Shown: piece after piece, positions 35,701-43,696 of the stretch
Layout of the letters: the number at the start of each line of letters is the position of its first letter
How positions within the stretch are numbered: position 1 is the stretch's first letter
Source: Luteimicrobium sp042670205
Lineage (GTDB): Bacteria > Actinomycetota > Actinomycetes > Actinomycetales > Cellulomonadaceae
Assembly: GCF_042670205.1 (NCBI RefSeq)
Contig: NZ_JBHUWD010000012.1
Span: 25,223-89,222, forward strand
Length of the DNA: 64,000 bases
Reading direction: 5' to 3'
The notes under the pieces: generated by a model
What the model was told of the DNA's origin: nothing
Databases searched by the model: none
The model's input: only the letters and a program-made list of their open reading frames with translations
Position numbers and translations under genes: made by a program

Positions 35701-38264
35701 ACCTCCCGCGTGGTGCGTGGAAGCAGCTCACCTACACCCTCGACGCCGCGACGCACACGGGCACCGTGTACCTCGACGGGGTCAAGGTCGCGCAGAACAC
35801 CGGGATCACCCTGACCCCGGGCGAGATCGGCGGCGGGCACACGGTCGCCAACTACATCGGGCGCTCGCTGTACACGGCCGACAAGTACCTCAAGGGCCAG
35901 GTGCGGGACTTCCGCATCTACGACCGGGCGCTCACCCCGTCCGAGGTGCTGGACAGGTCGGGCAACGGCACCGCCGTCGTCGGCGTCGTGCTGCCCCAGC
36001 TCAAGGTGCCGGCGATCGTCGACGCCGCGTCGTCGACGATCACGCTGCCCGTGAAGCCGGGCACCGACCTGTCGGCGCTCGCGCCGAAGCTCGAGGTGTC
36101 GGACTCCGCGACCGTGTCGCCCGACAACGGGTCGACGCGCGACCTCACGAAGCCGGTGGCGTATACCGTCACGGCCGCTGACGGCTCGGCGAAGACCTGG
36201 ACGGTCAGGGCGCTCGTGATGCGCAGCCCGGTCCTGCCGGGCTACAACGCCGACCCGAACATCGTCGTGTTCGGCGACACCTACTACATCTACGCGACCA
36301 CGGACGGCACCCCGGGCTGGGGGAGCACCTCGTTCAAGGTCTGGTCGAGCAAGGACCTCGTCGACTGGACCGACCACGGCGTGATCCTCGACGTGGGAGG
36401 TGCCGACACCGGGCACGACGACATCAGCTGGGCGGACGGCCACGCATGGGCGCCGACCATCACCGAGAAGGACGGGACGTACTACTTCTACTTCGTCGCC
36501 GACCAGCAGATCGGCGTCGCCGTGTCCGACTCGCCCACGGGCCACTTCACCGACGCGCTCGGTGAACCCCTCGTCCACAAGGCCGACTTCGGCGGCCGGC
36601 AGCAGATCGACCCGGCCGTGTTCACCGACACCGACGGGACGACCTACCTGTTCTGGGGCAACGGGACCGCCTACATGGTCCCGTTGAACGACGACCTGAC
36701 CTCCTACGACCCGGCCAAGGTCCGGACGATCAGCGGGCTCAAGGACTTCCGGGAGGGCCTGTTCGTCAACAAGCGGCAGGACACCTACTACCTCACGTGG
36801 TCCGTCGACGACACGGGCAGCGAGAACTACCACGTCAACTACGCGACGTCGTCGAGCGTGACGGGGCCGTGGACCAACCGGGGCACGCTCCTGCAGAAGG
36901 ATCCGAGCCAGGGAATCCTCGGCACGGGCCACTCGTCGATCGTCCAGGTGCCCGGCACCGACGACTGGTACATCGCGTACCACCGGTTCGGCATCCCCGG
37001 GGGCGACGGGACGCACCGCGAGACCACGATCGACCGGGTCACCTTCACGGCCGACGGGCTCATGAACCCGGTCGTCCCGACGCTCACGAGCGTCGACCCG
37101 GAGCGCGTCCCCGACACGACCGCGCCGACGGTGTCGCTCGCGACGTCGCCGGCGACGGCCGACGGGTCGGCGGGGTGGTTCGTGTCGTCGCCGGTCGCCG
37201 TGACGGCGACGGGTGCCGACGACCGGGGGCTCGCCTCGACCGAGCTCTCCGTCGACGGCGGGGCGTGGGTCGCGGGGTCGGCTGCCTCGTCGGTGTCGGC
37301 CTCGCTGGCCGACGGGCGGCACCTGGTGCAGGCACGTGCGACCGACGCCGCCGGGAACGTCTCGGCCCTCGTCTCGGCCGCGGTGCTCGTCGACTCGGCG
37401 GCGCCGGTGTCGAACGCTGTCGTGGACGCGAAGGCCCGCACGGTCACGCTGCGGTCCGCCGACGGCGGATCCGGGGTCGGGCGGGTCGAGTACCGGGTCG
37501 GGACGTCGGGCGCGTGGTCGACCTACGTCTCGCCGGTGAAGGTCGGGTCGGGCGCGGCGACGGTGCAGTACCGGGCCGTCGACGTGGCGGGGAACGTGGA
37601 GGTCACGAACGTGGCGTCGGTCCCTGCTGCGGGGGTCGTGCTGAAGAGCACGTCGACCGCTGCGGTGGTGCCGCCCTCGACGGTGACGTTCGGGACGGCC
37701 GCGAAGGTGACGGTCCGTGTGACCGGTGCCGGCGGTGTGCCGTCCGGGTCGGTGCGGGTCACGGACGGGAAGCGGCTGGTGGGTTCGGCGAAGCTCGCCG
37801 GCGGCCGGGCGACTGTGACGCTCGCGAAGGACCTGAGCGTCGGTTCGCACACGCTGACCGTGACCTACTCCGGTGACAAGGCGTTCGCGGCGTCGTCCGA
37901 CACGGTCACCCTCAAGGTGACCAAGGCGAGCTCGCGCACGTCGGTGAAGGTCAACCCGAAGGCCCCGACCCACACCCAGCGCGCGACGGTCACGGCGACG
38001 GTGAAGACCGTCCAGCCCAGCGGGTCCGTGACCGTCAAGGTGACGCACGCCGTGAAGAAGACGGTCGTGAAGCACGGGAAGAAGGTCACGACCACGGTCA
38101 CGAAGACGGTGGTCTCCACGAAGGTCGCCCTGTCGAAGAACGGGACCGCGACCCTGCGGCTCCCCAAGCTCGCCCAGGGCGCCTACCGCCTCACGGTGAG
38201 CTACGGCGGTTCGGCGACCGCGACGTCGTCGGGCGCGACGACCGCCCTCACGGTTCGTCGGTAA
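32757..38264 (+). CDS. Secreted protein with two GH43 catalytic domains
   Basis: 1835 residues; the ATG at 32757 with AAGGGGA upstream starts a clean signal peptide (cut near 27, SVAHA). Order: LamG (about 38-258), two atrophied Ig domains (268-440), GH43-1 (445-757; LRDPFVIR, RIDTTVY, RAEGPSIF), Big3_5-like (758-857), second LamG (860-1067), DUF5018-like sandwich (1078-1153), GH43-2 (1155-1452; Asp1166 in NADPNIV, Asp1285 in QQIDPAVF, Glu1333 in FREGLFV), Ig-like modules, shared Big3_5 tail (about 1625-1835). Both GH43 triads are intact, so two linkages of arabinan or arabinogalactan may be cut by one protein. Similar two-GH43 proteins occur in bifidobacteria; exact specificity is unknown. 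Confidence 0.87.
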   Translation: MRTTRRTLAAVAAAALTATMAPSVAHAADEPAPDDLSAGLIAYYPLDETGGTTAHDASGHGHDGTVEGTASWNAGDGFTFGGGASGSGNAIKLPNDLLAGQDDVTVDFDVYVDPTLTGSWFMFTFGNPTVYPNGTGYLFTTGAGGTFRGTLASAGYTTEQSAKKSGGLATGTWKHVTYVVDGGTETDPGSARLYEDGALVGSNDAVTQTPAQIGEPDGTSTRNYLGRSAYTADPSFKGKIRDFRVYDRTLDADEAATLAQDTAEAGADAALAALDLGDLSGVTDDLTLPTTSKGATVTWSSSDPSVIAADGSVTRPAVGEPAATVTLTASVTNGTATRTKAFTATVLPDPAASDKVAYDAEHVTVANLAAVRGNLTLPTAGHYGSTITWASSDPDVVSATGEVTRPAYGEDAVDVTLTATATLGDDAAPRTYTAHVEAMPRRVPTTSYMYAYFTGDSLAGEKIYFAASQGNDALKWTELNGGKPALTSTLGTKGLRDPFVIRSHDGDTFYLIATDLSIGSGTSWGDSVRTGSKSIEVWESKDLVHWSDQRQVKVAPDNAGNTWAPEAYWDDEIGAYVVFWASSLYGDDDPNHTGTSYHRMMYATTRDFVTFTPAKVWQDTGKSRIDTTVYKEGDTYYRFTKDEASAGGCTDIFQDKSTDLLAPAADWTIQDTCIATKAGLVRAEGPSIFKANEGDVNGGGYYLFVDEYGYRKYLPLHSDSLENPDWELPAAWSLPASPRHGTVMNLTQAEWDGLTGTTTAAVTSTTKVKLADATVEAGHGTSATVSVKASDQGQVAGDVTVSAGDWHTTAHLAADGTVTVDLPADLPVGQAEVAASYAGYGVVGASAGTATLTVGEATVDPDLVVSYPFDETSGTVAHDASGHGLDAQLVNGAVPSAGGVTLDGTDDYVDLPDDVLAGLTSATVSVDVKIDPSQGTPYFVYGLGNTSSGTGNGYLFTTGDSYRTAIASGNWTTEQNTSSSSNLPRGAWKQLTYTLDAATHTGTVYLDGVKVAQNTGITLTPGEIGGGHTVANYIGRSLYTADKYLKGQVRDFRIYDRALTPSEVLDRSGNGTAVVGVVLPQLKVPAIVDAASSTITLPVKPGTDLSALAPKLEVSDSATVSPDNGSTRDLTKPVAYTVTAADGSAKTWTVRALVMRSPVLPGYNADPNIVVFGDTYYIYATTDGTPGWGSTSFKVWSSKDLVDWTDHGVILDVGGADTGHDDISWADGHAWAPTITEKDGTYYFYFVADQQIGVAVSDSPTGHFTDALGEPLVHKADFGGRQQIDPAVFTDTDGTTYLFWGNGTAYMVPLNDDLTSYDPAKVRTISGLKDFREGLFVNKRQDTYYLTWSVDDTGSENYHVNYATSSSVTGPWTNRGTLLQKDPSQGILGTGHSSIVQVPGTDDWYIAYHRFGIPGGDGTHRETTIDRVTFTADGLMNPVVPTLTSVDPERVPDTTAPTVSLATSPATADGSAGWFVSSPVAVTATGADDRGLASTELSVDGGAWVAGSAASSVSASLADGRHLVQARATDAAGNVSALVSAAVLVDSAAPVSNAVVDAKARTVTLRSADGGSGVGRVEYRVGTSGAWSTYVSPVKVGSGAATVQYRAVDVAGNVEVTNVASVPAAGVVLKSTSTAAVVPPSTVTFGTAAKVTVRVTGAGGVPSGSVRVTDGKRLVGSAKLAGGRATVTLAKDLSVGSHTLTVTYSGDKAFAASSDTVTLKVTKASSRTSVKVNPKAPTHTQRATVTATVKTVQPSGSVTVKVTHAVKKTVVKHGKKVTTTVTKTVVSTKVALSKNGTATLRLPKLAQGAYRLTVSYGGSATATSSGATTALTVRR
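37481..38261 (+). repeat. Long coding repeat, copy 3 (Ig-like/Big3_5 tail)
   Basis: Third copy of the approx. 780-bp tail repeat found at 28281 and 31851, ending at the stop codon. Confidence 0.85.
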
Positions 38265-38280
38265 CCCGCACCGTGACGCA

Positions 38281-38314
38281 CGCGAGCCCCGCCGAGGTGA
38301 TCCTCGGCGGGGCT
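38281..38314. terminator. Bidirectional terminator between convergent genes
   Basis: A perfect 15-bp stem (38281-38295 with 38300-38314) and TGAT loop lies between the stop codons of the double-GH43 gene and of the GH127 gene. It can serve both strands. Confidence 0.78.
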
Positions 38315-38329
38315 CGTCGTCGTCCGGGC

Positions 38330-40276
38330 TCAGACCGTCGGAAGCCAGACGCGCATGGTGCTCGGGCCGCGGTTCGCCCACCGGTGGTAGGGCACGAGCC
38401 GGCACTCGACGGACCGAACCGACCGCGGCACGGGCGGAGGCCCGTACGGGCTGCGCGCGGGCTCGGCGAACATGACGCTCGTCCCTTCGACGACGGCGCC
38501 GTCCCCCTCGGCCCGCGGCGGCAGCATCGGGTCGACGCACAGCGAGTCGAGCGGGACGCCGTCGGGCAGGTCCACCGACTCGGCGCACAGCACGAGCGGT
38601 CCGCGCTCGACGGCGACGGTCCCACGAACGGCGTCGATCCGGGGGTCCGGGTGGGTCCAGCGGGGCGTCATGGGCAGCCGGAGCACGACGACGTCGCCGG
38701 CGGTGAGGCCCCCGACGACGTGCCCCGGCTGCTGCGCGGGCGTGACCTCGCCGCGGGCCTCGACGGTCGCGCCCGACGCCCATGCGGGCACCCGGAGCGT
38801 GAGGTCCCACGGCCGGTCGGGCGCTTCCACGACCGTCACCGCGACGACGCCGTCGTCGGGGTAGCGGGTGGCCACGGCGAGCCGGACGGTGGCGCCGTCG
38901 CCGAGCCGGGCGACGACCTCGCCCGCGGCGTACTGGAGGAGCTGGACGCCGTCGTCGGACGTGGTCGCGACGTAGGTGGCGAGCTGCGCGAGCGTGCGCG
39001 CCACGTTGGGCGGGCAGCACGACACCTCGAACCACGGAGCCCGGAGCTGCGCGTGGGCGCGCGGGCTCACGGCGTCGGGGTCGGTCTCCTGGGCGGCGAC
39101 CCGCTGCTGGAGCGGGTTCGTGTAGAAGAACGCCTTGCCGTCCTCGCGGGGCGACGCGGCGACCACGTTGTACAGCGTCCGCTCGACGACGTCCGCGTAG
39201 CGCAGGTCCCCGGTCCGCAGCAGGAGGCGCCAGGCGACCATGATCGACGCGACCCCCGCGCACGTCTCGCAGTAGGCGCGGTCGGGCGGGAGCTCGTAGT
39301 CGTCCCCGAACGCCTCGTCCTGGTGGTGGGAGCCCATCCCGCCGGTGAGGTACGTGCGCCGTTCGAGCGCCCGCACGTACTGGCGCTCGACGGCCTCGGC
39401 GAGGGCGTCGTCGTCCTGCTCGACTGCGGCGTCGACGGCCCCCGCGGACAGGTACAGGGCGCGCACGGCGTGCCCGCGCAGGTCCGTGGCCTCGAGGATC
39501 GGGACGTCGTCCTGAAAGTAGGCACGCCCGAACTCGATGTCGGGGAGCGTGCGGTGTCCGCGCCGGTCGAGGAACAGGCGGGCCTGCGCGAGGTAGCGCG
39601 GCTCGCCTGTCGCCCGGTACAGCTCGACGAGCGCCGGCTCGATCTCGGCGTGCCCGCACACGCCCTGGATCCCGTCGGGGCCGAACGCGTCGCACACGTG
39701 GTCGGCGGCGCGCAGGGCGACGTCGACGAGCTCGTCGTGGTGACCGGTGCGCAGGCGCGCGACGGCGGCCTGGAACAGGTGGCCGTAGCAGTAGAGCTCG
39801 TGCCCCCAGTCGAGCTGTGTGTATCGCGGCGGCTGGCCCGGGTTGCCGAAGCGCGTGTTGAGGTAGCCGTCGGACTGCTGGGCCGCGGCGACGCGCGCCA
39901 CGATCCCGCGGTACCGGTCCTCGAGCGCCTCGTCGCCGCTGCGGGCGATCTCCCAGGCCATGGCCTCGAGCAGCTTGTAGATCTCCGAGTCGGAGAACTC
40001 GCGGCCGCGGCGCTGCTTCCCGACGGTGCCGTCGACGACGCGGTCGAAGTTCGCCGTCCAGCCCGTGCGCTCCTGCCAGGCGGCGATGTGGGGGACGATC
40101 GCGTCGTGGTTGAGCGCCTGACGGTCGGCCCAGAACCCGCGGTCGATGCGGACGTCGTCGATGCCGAGCGGTCGCAGCGTCCCGGAGCCGGGGGAGACGG
40201 GGGCGATCACCTGACGGTGCCGGGACCCGGTGGGGCGAGGGCTCGACGTGGTCAGTGGAGTCACGTTGGAAGTCAT
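38330..40276 (-). CDS. hypBA1: Beta-L-arabinofuranosidase, GH127
   Basis: 648 residues, no signal peptide, so cytoplasmic. The metal and catalytic residues of bifidobacterial HypBA1 are all present with the same spacing: Glu321 (acid/base, HHQDEAFGDDYELP), Glu337 and Cys339 sixteen and eighteen residues later (AYCETCA), and Cys420-Cys421 (EVSCCPPN), one of which is the unusual cysteine nucleophile beside zinc. It removes terminal beta-1,2-linked L-arabinofuranose from short oligosaccharides. It is last in a four-gene operon behind a CUT1 importer, and its ATG overlaps the permease stop by four bases. The start is therefore well supported. Confidence 0.93.
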   Translation of the reverse strand: MTSNVTPLTTSSPRPTGSRHRQVIAPVSPGSGTLRPLGIDDVRIDRGFWADRQALNHDAIVPHIAAWQERTGWTANFDRVVDGTVGKQRRGREFSDSEIYKLLEAMAWEIARSGDEALEDRYRGIVARVAAAQQSDGYLNTRFGNPGQPPRYTQLDWGHELYCYGHLFQAAVARLRTGHHDELVDVALRAADHVCDAFGPDGIQGVCGHAEIEPALVELYRATGEPRYLAQARLFLDRRGHRTLPDIEFGRAYFQDDVPILEATDLRGHAVRALYLSAGAVDAAVEQDDDALAEAVERQYVRALERRTYLTGGMGSHHQDEAFGDDYELPPDRAYCETCAGVASIMVAWRLLLRTGDLRYADVVERTLYNVVAASPREDGKAFFYTNPLQQRVAAQETDPDAVSPRAHAQLRAPWFEVSCCPPNVARTLAQLATYVATTSDDGVQLLQYAAGEVVARLGDGATVRLAVATRYPDDGVVAVTVVEAPDRPWDLTLRVPAWASGATVEARGEVTPAQQPGHVVGGLTAGDVVVLRLPMTPRWTHPDPRIDAVRGTVAVERGPLVLCAESVDLPDGVPLDSLCVDPMLPPRAEGDGAVVEGTSVMFAEPARSPYGPPPVPRSVRSVECRLVPYHRWANRGPSTMRVWLPTV

Positions 40277-41094
40277 CCCTTCACCGCGCCTGACGTGAAG
40301 CCGCGGATGTAGTAGCGCTGGAGAGCGAGGAACAGGACGATCGCCGGGAGCGTGAGCACGACCACGCCGGCCGTCGTCGAGCCGTAGTCGATGACGCCCA
40401 TGGTCTGCTGGCGCATGTTGACGAGGGCGAGGGGGAGCGGCGCCTTCTCGGTGCTGAGCAGGTACAGCGAGACCATGAAGTCGTTCCAGGCCGCCAGGTA
40501 CGTGAACAGCCCGACGGTCACGATCCCGGGGCGCACCGCGGGCAGCATGATCCGGTAGAAGGCCTGGAACGAGTTGCAGCCGTCGATGTAGGCGGCCTCT
40601 TCGAGCTCACGCGGGATCGTCGCGAAGGAGTTCCGCATCATGAAGATCGAGAACGGGACCTGGAACAGCGTGAGGACGAGCGCCACGCCGATCAGGGAGT
40701 TCTGCAGGTGGATGTCCTTCATCCACACGAGCAGCGGGATGAGCAGGGCCGCGTACGGGATCATCATGACCGACAGCACCAGGACGAACAGGGCGTTGCG
40801 GCCCCGGAACCGGAACCGCGCGAACGCGTAGCCGCCGGTCGCGGCGATGACGATCGTGACCACGGTCGCGCCGATCGAGACGACCAGCGAGTTCTTCAGG
40901 TAGGCCGGGAACCCGAGCCCGTAGTGGAACATCGTCGTGTAGTTGCCGAAGCCGAAACCGTCGGTCTGCGCCGTGCCGGGGCTCGGCGACACCGAGCTCA
41001 CGACAGCCCAGACCAGGGGCAGCATGAAGACCACGGCCATGACGGTGGTGAGCGTGTAGGCGGCGGAGCGTCCCGCCGCGTTGGACCTCTTCAT
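40273..41094 (-). CDS. Carbohydrate ABC transporter permease (MalG type)
   Basis: 273 residues, six predicted helices, first at about 12-32 (TLTTVMAVVFMLPLVWAVVS). The EAA loop that docks the ATPase is EEAAYIDGCNSFQAFYRIML. The start has AGGAGG 7 bases upstream. It pairs with the permease at 41106-42068 and the binding protein at 42143. No ATPase gene exists in the operon, so a shared MsiK/MsmK-type ATPase elsewhere is presumed. The cargo is probably beta-L-arabinobiose or another short arabinooligosaccharide, inferred from the following GH127 gene. Confidence 0.9.
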   Translation of the reverse strand: MKRSNAAGRSAAYTLTTVMAVVFMLPLVWAVVSSVSPSPGTAQTDGFGFGNYTTMFHYGLGFPAYLKNSLVVSIGATVVTIVIAATGGYAFARFRFRGRNALFVLVLSVMMIPYAALLIPLLVWMKDIHLQNSLIGVALVLTLFQVPFSIFMMRNSFATIPRELEEAAYIDGCNSFQAFYRIMLPAVRPGIVTVGLFTYLAAWNDFMVSLYLLSTEKAPLPLALVNMRQQTMGVIDYGSTTAGVVVLTLPAIVLFLALQRYYIRGFTSGAVKG

Positions 41095-41105
41095 CGCGGG
41101 ACCTC

Positions 41106-42068
41106 CTACTTCTCGTCCGCGTCGAGCTTGAGGGCCCGGAGCTGGATCATGTTGATGATCACGAGCGCGAGCAGCAGCAGCACGGACAGCGCGGCGGCGA
41201 GGCCGAGGTCCTTGCGCGTCTCGAACGCGTCGCGGTAGATGAGCTGGACGATCGTCAGCGTCGAGTTGTTCGGGCCGCCCTTGGTGAGGATGTAGAACTG
41301 GTCGAACGCCAGCAGGGACCCGGTGATCGACAGGATCATCGTCATGGCGATGGTGGGGCGCAGCAGCGGCAGCGTGATGGAGCGCAGCGTGCGCAGGCGG
41401 CCGGCGCCGTCGATGCGGGCAGCCTCGTAGACCTCCGACGGGATGGCCTGCAGGCCGACCATCGTGAGCAGCATGTAGTACCCGGCGAAGCGCCAGACGA
41501 CGAGCACCACGGTGGCCCAGAGCGCGCCGCCCGGGGTGCCGAGGATCGAGGCGCCGGCTTCCGTCCCCGCGACCTTCTCGAGGATCCCGTTGATCGGGCC
41601 GACCTGCGGCGAGTAGAGCGCGTAGAACAGCAGCGACGCCGACGCGATGCCCAGTGCCGAGGGGACGAGGATCGCCGTCCGCAGGAACGTGTTCCAGCGG
41701 CGCGACTCCTGGACGAGCAGCGCGAGCCCGTAGGCGATGGGCATGAGGATCACCGTCGTCAGCGCCGTGTACTTCAGCGTGAACCCGATCGACTTGCCCA
41801 GCAGCGGGTCGGCGAACAGCTTGGTGAAGTTGTCGGGGAAGTTGCCGCCCTGGGCGCCCCCCAGCAGCGTCCAGTGCGAGCATGCCATCACCACCACCAC
41901 GACCACCGGCGCGACGAACAGGACGACGAGCAGGAGCGCGGTGGGCGAGGCGAAGAGCCAGCCGCGGCGGTTCTCGAGCTGGGTTGCGGTGCGGCGTCGT
42001 CGTCCGGACGACGACGGCACGGGCGGCGACGGCGCAACCACCGGCTCCGCGTAGGTGGACTGGCTCAT
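41106..42068 (-). CDS. Carbohydrate ABC transporter permease (MalF type)
   Basis: 320 residues. A cytoplasmic N-terminus of about 40 residues leads to six helices, the first VVLFVAPVVVVVVMACSHW. The EAA motif is YEAARIDGAGRLRTLRSITL. It is 11 bases upstream of the MalG-type gene and so is cotranscribed. A 13-bp hairpin separates it from the binding-protein gene. Confidence 0.9.
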   Translation of the reverse strand: MSQSTYAEPVVAPSPPVPSSSGRRRRTATQLENRRGWLFASPTALLLVVLFVAPVVVVVVMACSHWTLLGGAQGGNFPDNFTKLFADPLLGKSIGFTLKYTALTTVILMPIAYGLALLVQESRRWNTFLRTAILVPSALGIASASLLFYALYSPQVGPINGILEKVAGTEAGASILGTPGGALWATVVLVVWRFAGYYMLLTMVGLQAIPSEVYEAARIDGAGRLRTLRSITLPLLRPTIAMTMILSITGSLLAFDQFYILTKGGPNNSTLTIVQLIYRDAFETRKDLGLAAALSVLLLLALVIINMIQLRALKLDADEK

Positions 42069-42090
42069 GGGGACCCTCCGTTGGGCGGGT

Positions 42091-42130
42091 GCGCGGCGGG
42101 CGGGGGCTGGGGCGCCTCCGCCCGCCGCGC
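42091..42130 (-). terminator. Intra-operon hairpin after CUT1 binding-protein gene
   Basis: A perfect 13-bp stem (42091-42103 with 42118-42130), GCGCGGCGGGCGG and its complement, lies between the binding-protein stop and the permease start. It matches the arrangement after the three other binding-protein genes. Confidence 0.65.
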
Positions 42131-42142
42131 GCGTGCGGTGGA

Positions 42143-43471
42143 CTACTGGCCGAGCGTGGACGTGATGGCGTCGTTGTCGCTGTCGACCTTCGACGCGTCA
42201 CCCCAGACGCCGTCCTGGACGAGGAGCTGCCAGGGGCTGCCTGCTGCGTTGAACGCCTCGTTGAAGTTCACCGCGATGGGGGTCTGGCCGTCCTTGATCG
42301 TGCTGTTCGCGACGATCGTGCGCGGGTCGGCATCCTTGTAGCCGTTCTCGAGGACCTTGAGGTTCGACGCCGTGTCGTCGTTGTCCGCGAAGACCTTCTG
42401 CTGCGCGTCCTCGGTCATGAGCCACGACAGGAAGTTCCAGGCCTGGGCCTCGTGCTTCGAGTCCTTGGAGACGCCGATGGCGTCGCCGCCGAGGAAGGTG
42501 GACGACCCTCCGTCGACGCCCGGGATGGGGGCGACGCCGATGTCGAACTTCGACGTCTTGAAGAGCGCGCTCACGGCCGTGGCCGGGTACTGCATCACGC
42601 CGATCTTGCCGTTCTGGAACGGCGCGGTCCACGTCGCCCCGGTCTCCTCCTTGGAGCCGGCGCCGAGGCCGTTGGGGGTCTTGGCGAGGTCCGCGTACGC
42701 CGCGTAGATCTTCTTCGCGGAGTCGCTCGCCATGAGCGACTCGGTGCCCTCGTCGTTGATGGCCTTCTCGCCGTTGCCCCAGATCATGGGGAAGAGCGTG
42801 AAGACGAGGGCGCCGCCCGACTGTCCCGCGAAGTAGGTGCCGGCGACGTCCTTCTTGCCGAGCTTCGCGACGGCCTTGGCCTGGTCCGCGAACTCCTGGA
42901 GCGTGGCGGGGCCCTTGTCGGGGTCCAGCCCGGCCTCCTTGTAGAGGTCCTTGTTCCAGACCATGACGGAGATGTCGGTGACGAACGGCAGCGTGTGCTC
43001 CTTGCCGTCCACGGTCCCGGCCTTGATGTGGCCGGACTGCAGGTCGGCCTTCTCGGGGAGGGAGTCGATCTGCTCGGTCAGGTCCTTGAAGATGCCCTGC
43101 TCGGTCCAGTACGGGACGCGGACGACGTCGCCTGCGAGGATGTCGGGCAGGCTGCCCGTCTGGACGGCCGCACCGACCTTGCCCTCGACGTCGTCGTTGG
43201 GGAGGAGCTCGAGCTTGACCTGGTTCTTGTGGGTCTTGTTGTACTCGGTGACCGCGTTCGTCGCCTGCTTCTCCAGGGGAGCGCGCGACCACATGGTGAG
43301 GGAGGTGCCGTCGTCGGTGCCGCCGGTCGGGATGGACGACGCGGCCTTGTCGTCGTCACCGCCGCCGCTGCTGCTGCCGCAGCCGGCGAGCGTGAGTGCG
43401 ACGCCGGTGGCCGCGGCGACCGCTCCGAGGGCGAACCGTCCGTGGCGCCGCCCGTGTGCCCTGTGCTTCAT
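42143..43471 (-). CDS. Carbohydrate ABC transporter substrate-binding lipoprotein (CUT1)
   Basis: 442 residues from the ATG at 43471; an open extension to 43591 runs through the operator region and is unlikely. Lipobox VALTLAGC gives Cys31. The mature part is an MalE-like type II binding fold: TDDGTSLTMWSRAPLEKQAT near its start, PDILAGDVVRVPYWTEQGI, and KIGVMQYPATAVSALF. It captures an oligosaccharide for the downstream permeases. Its promoter region carries the palindrome at 43565, shared with the secreted GH121-like gene. Confidence 0.88.
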   Translation of the reverse strand: MKHRAHGRRHGRFALGAVAAATGVALTLAGCGSSSGGGDDDKAASSIPTGGTDDGTSLTMWSRAPLEKQATNAVTEYNKTHKNQVKLELLPNDDVEGKVGAAVQTGSLPDILAGDVVRVPYWTEQGIFKDLTEQIDSLPEKADLQSGHIKAGTVDGKEHTLPFVTDISVMVWNKDLYKEAGLDPDKGPATLQEFADQAKAVAKLGKKDVAGTYFAGQSGGALVFTLFPMIWGNGEKAINDEGTESLMASDSAKKIYAAYADLAKTPNGLGAGSKEETGATWTAPFQNGKIGVMQYPATAVSALFKTSKFDIGVAPIPGVDGGSSTFLGGDAIGVSKDSKHEAQAWNFLSWLMTEDAQQKVFADNDDTASNLKVLENGYKDADPRTIVANSTIKDGQTPIAVNFNEAFNAAGSPWQLLVQDGVWGDASKVDSDNDAITSTLGQ

Positions 43472-43564
43472 CGTGTGCCTCTCACTTCTCGACTCTGAGA
43501 TCCGGCTGGCCATCGGGCCGCGTCGCCCGCCTGCTCCACGCGACCAGGTGCATCTCGAAACTAC

Positions 43565-43578
43565 CGAAATGCTTTTCG
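43565..43578. promoter_or_regulatory. LacI-type operator CGAAATGCTTTTCG
   Basis: The reverse complement is CGAAAAGCATTTCG. It lies in the divergent gap between the CUT1 binding-protein gene and the LacI gene at 43697. A 13/14 match, CGAAAAGCATTGCG, sits upstream of the GH121-like gene at 45351. Confidence 0.65.
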
Positions 43579-43696
43579 CGGACGCTAGCATCGTGCCCAG
43601 GGCACGTCAAGCGTGACAAGGGGATTCGGTCTGTTAACCTCGGCGAAAACCTTGCACAACGAAGGTCAACTCACATCGGACGGCGGGAGCGCGGAG

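Noticed and set aside
29424..39695. A 3423-codon open frame on the minus strand
   Set aside because: It runs antisense through two secreted glycosidase genes and into GH127, has the Arg/Gly/Pro-rich composition typical of high-GC shadow frames, and shows no domain.
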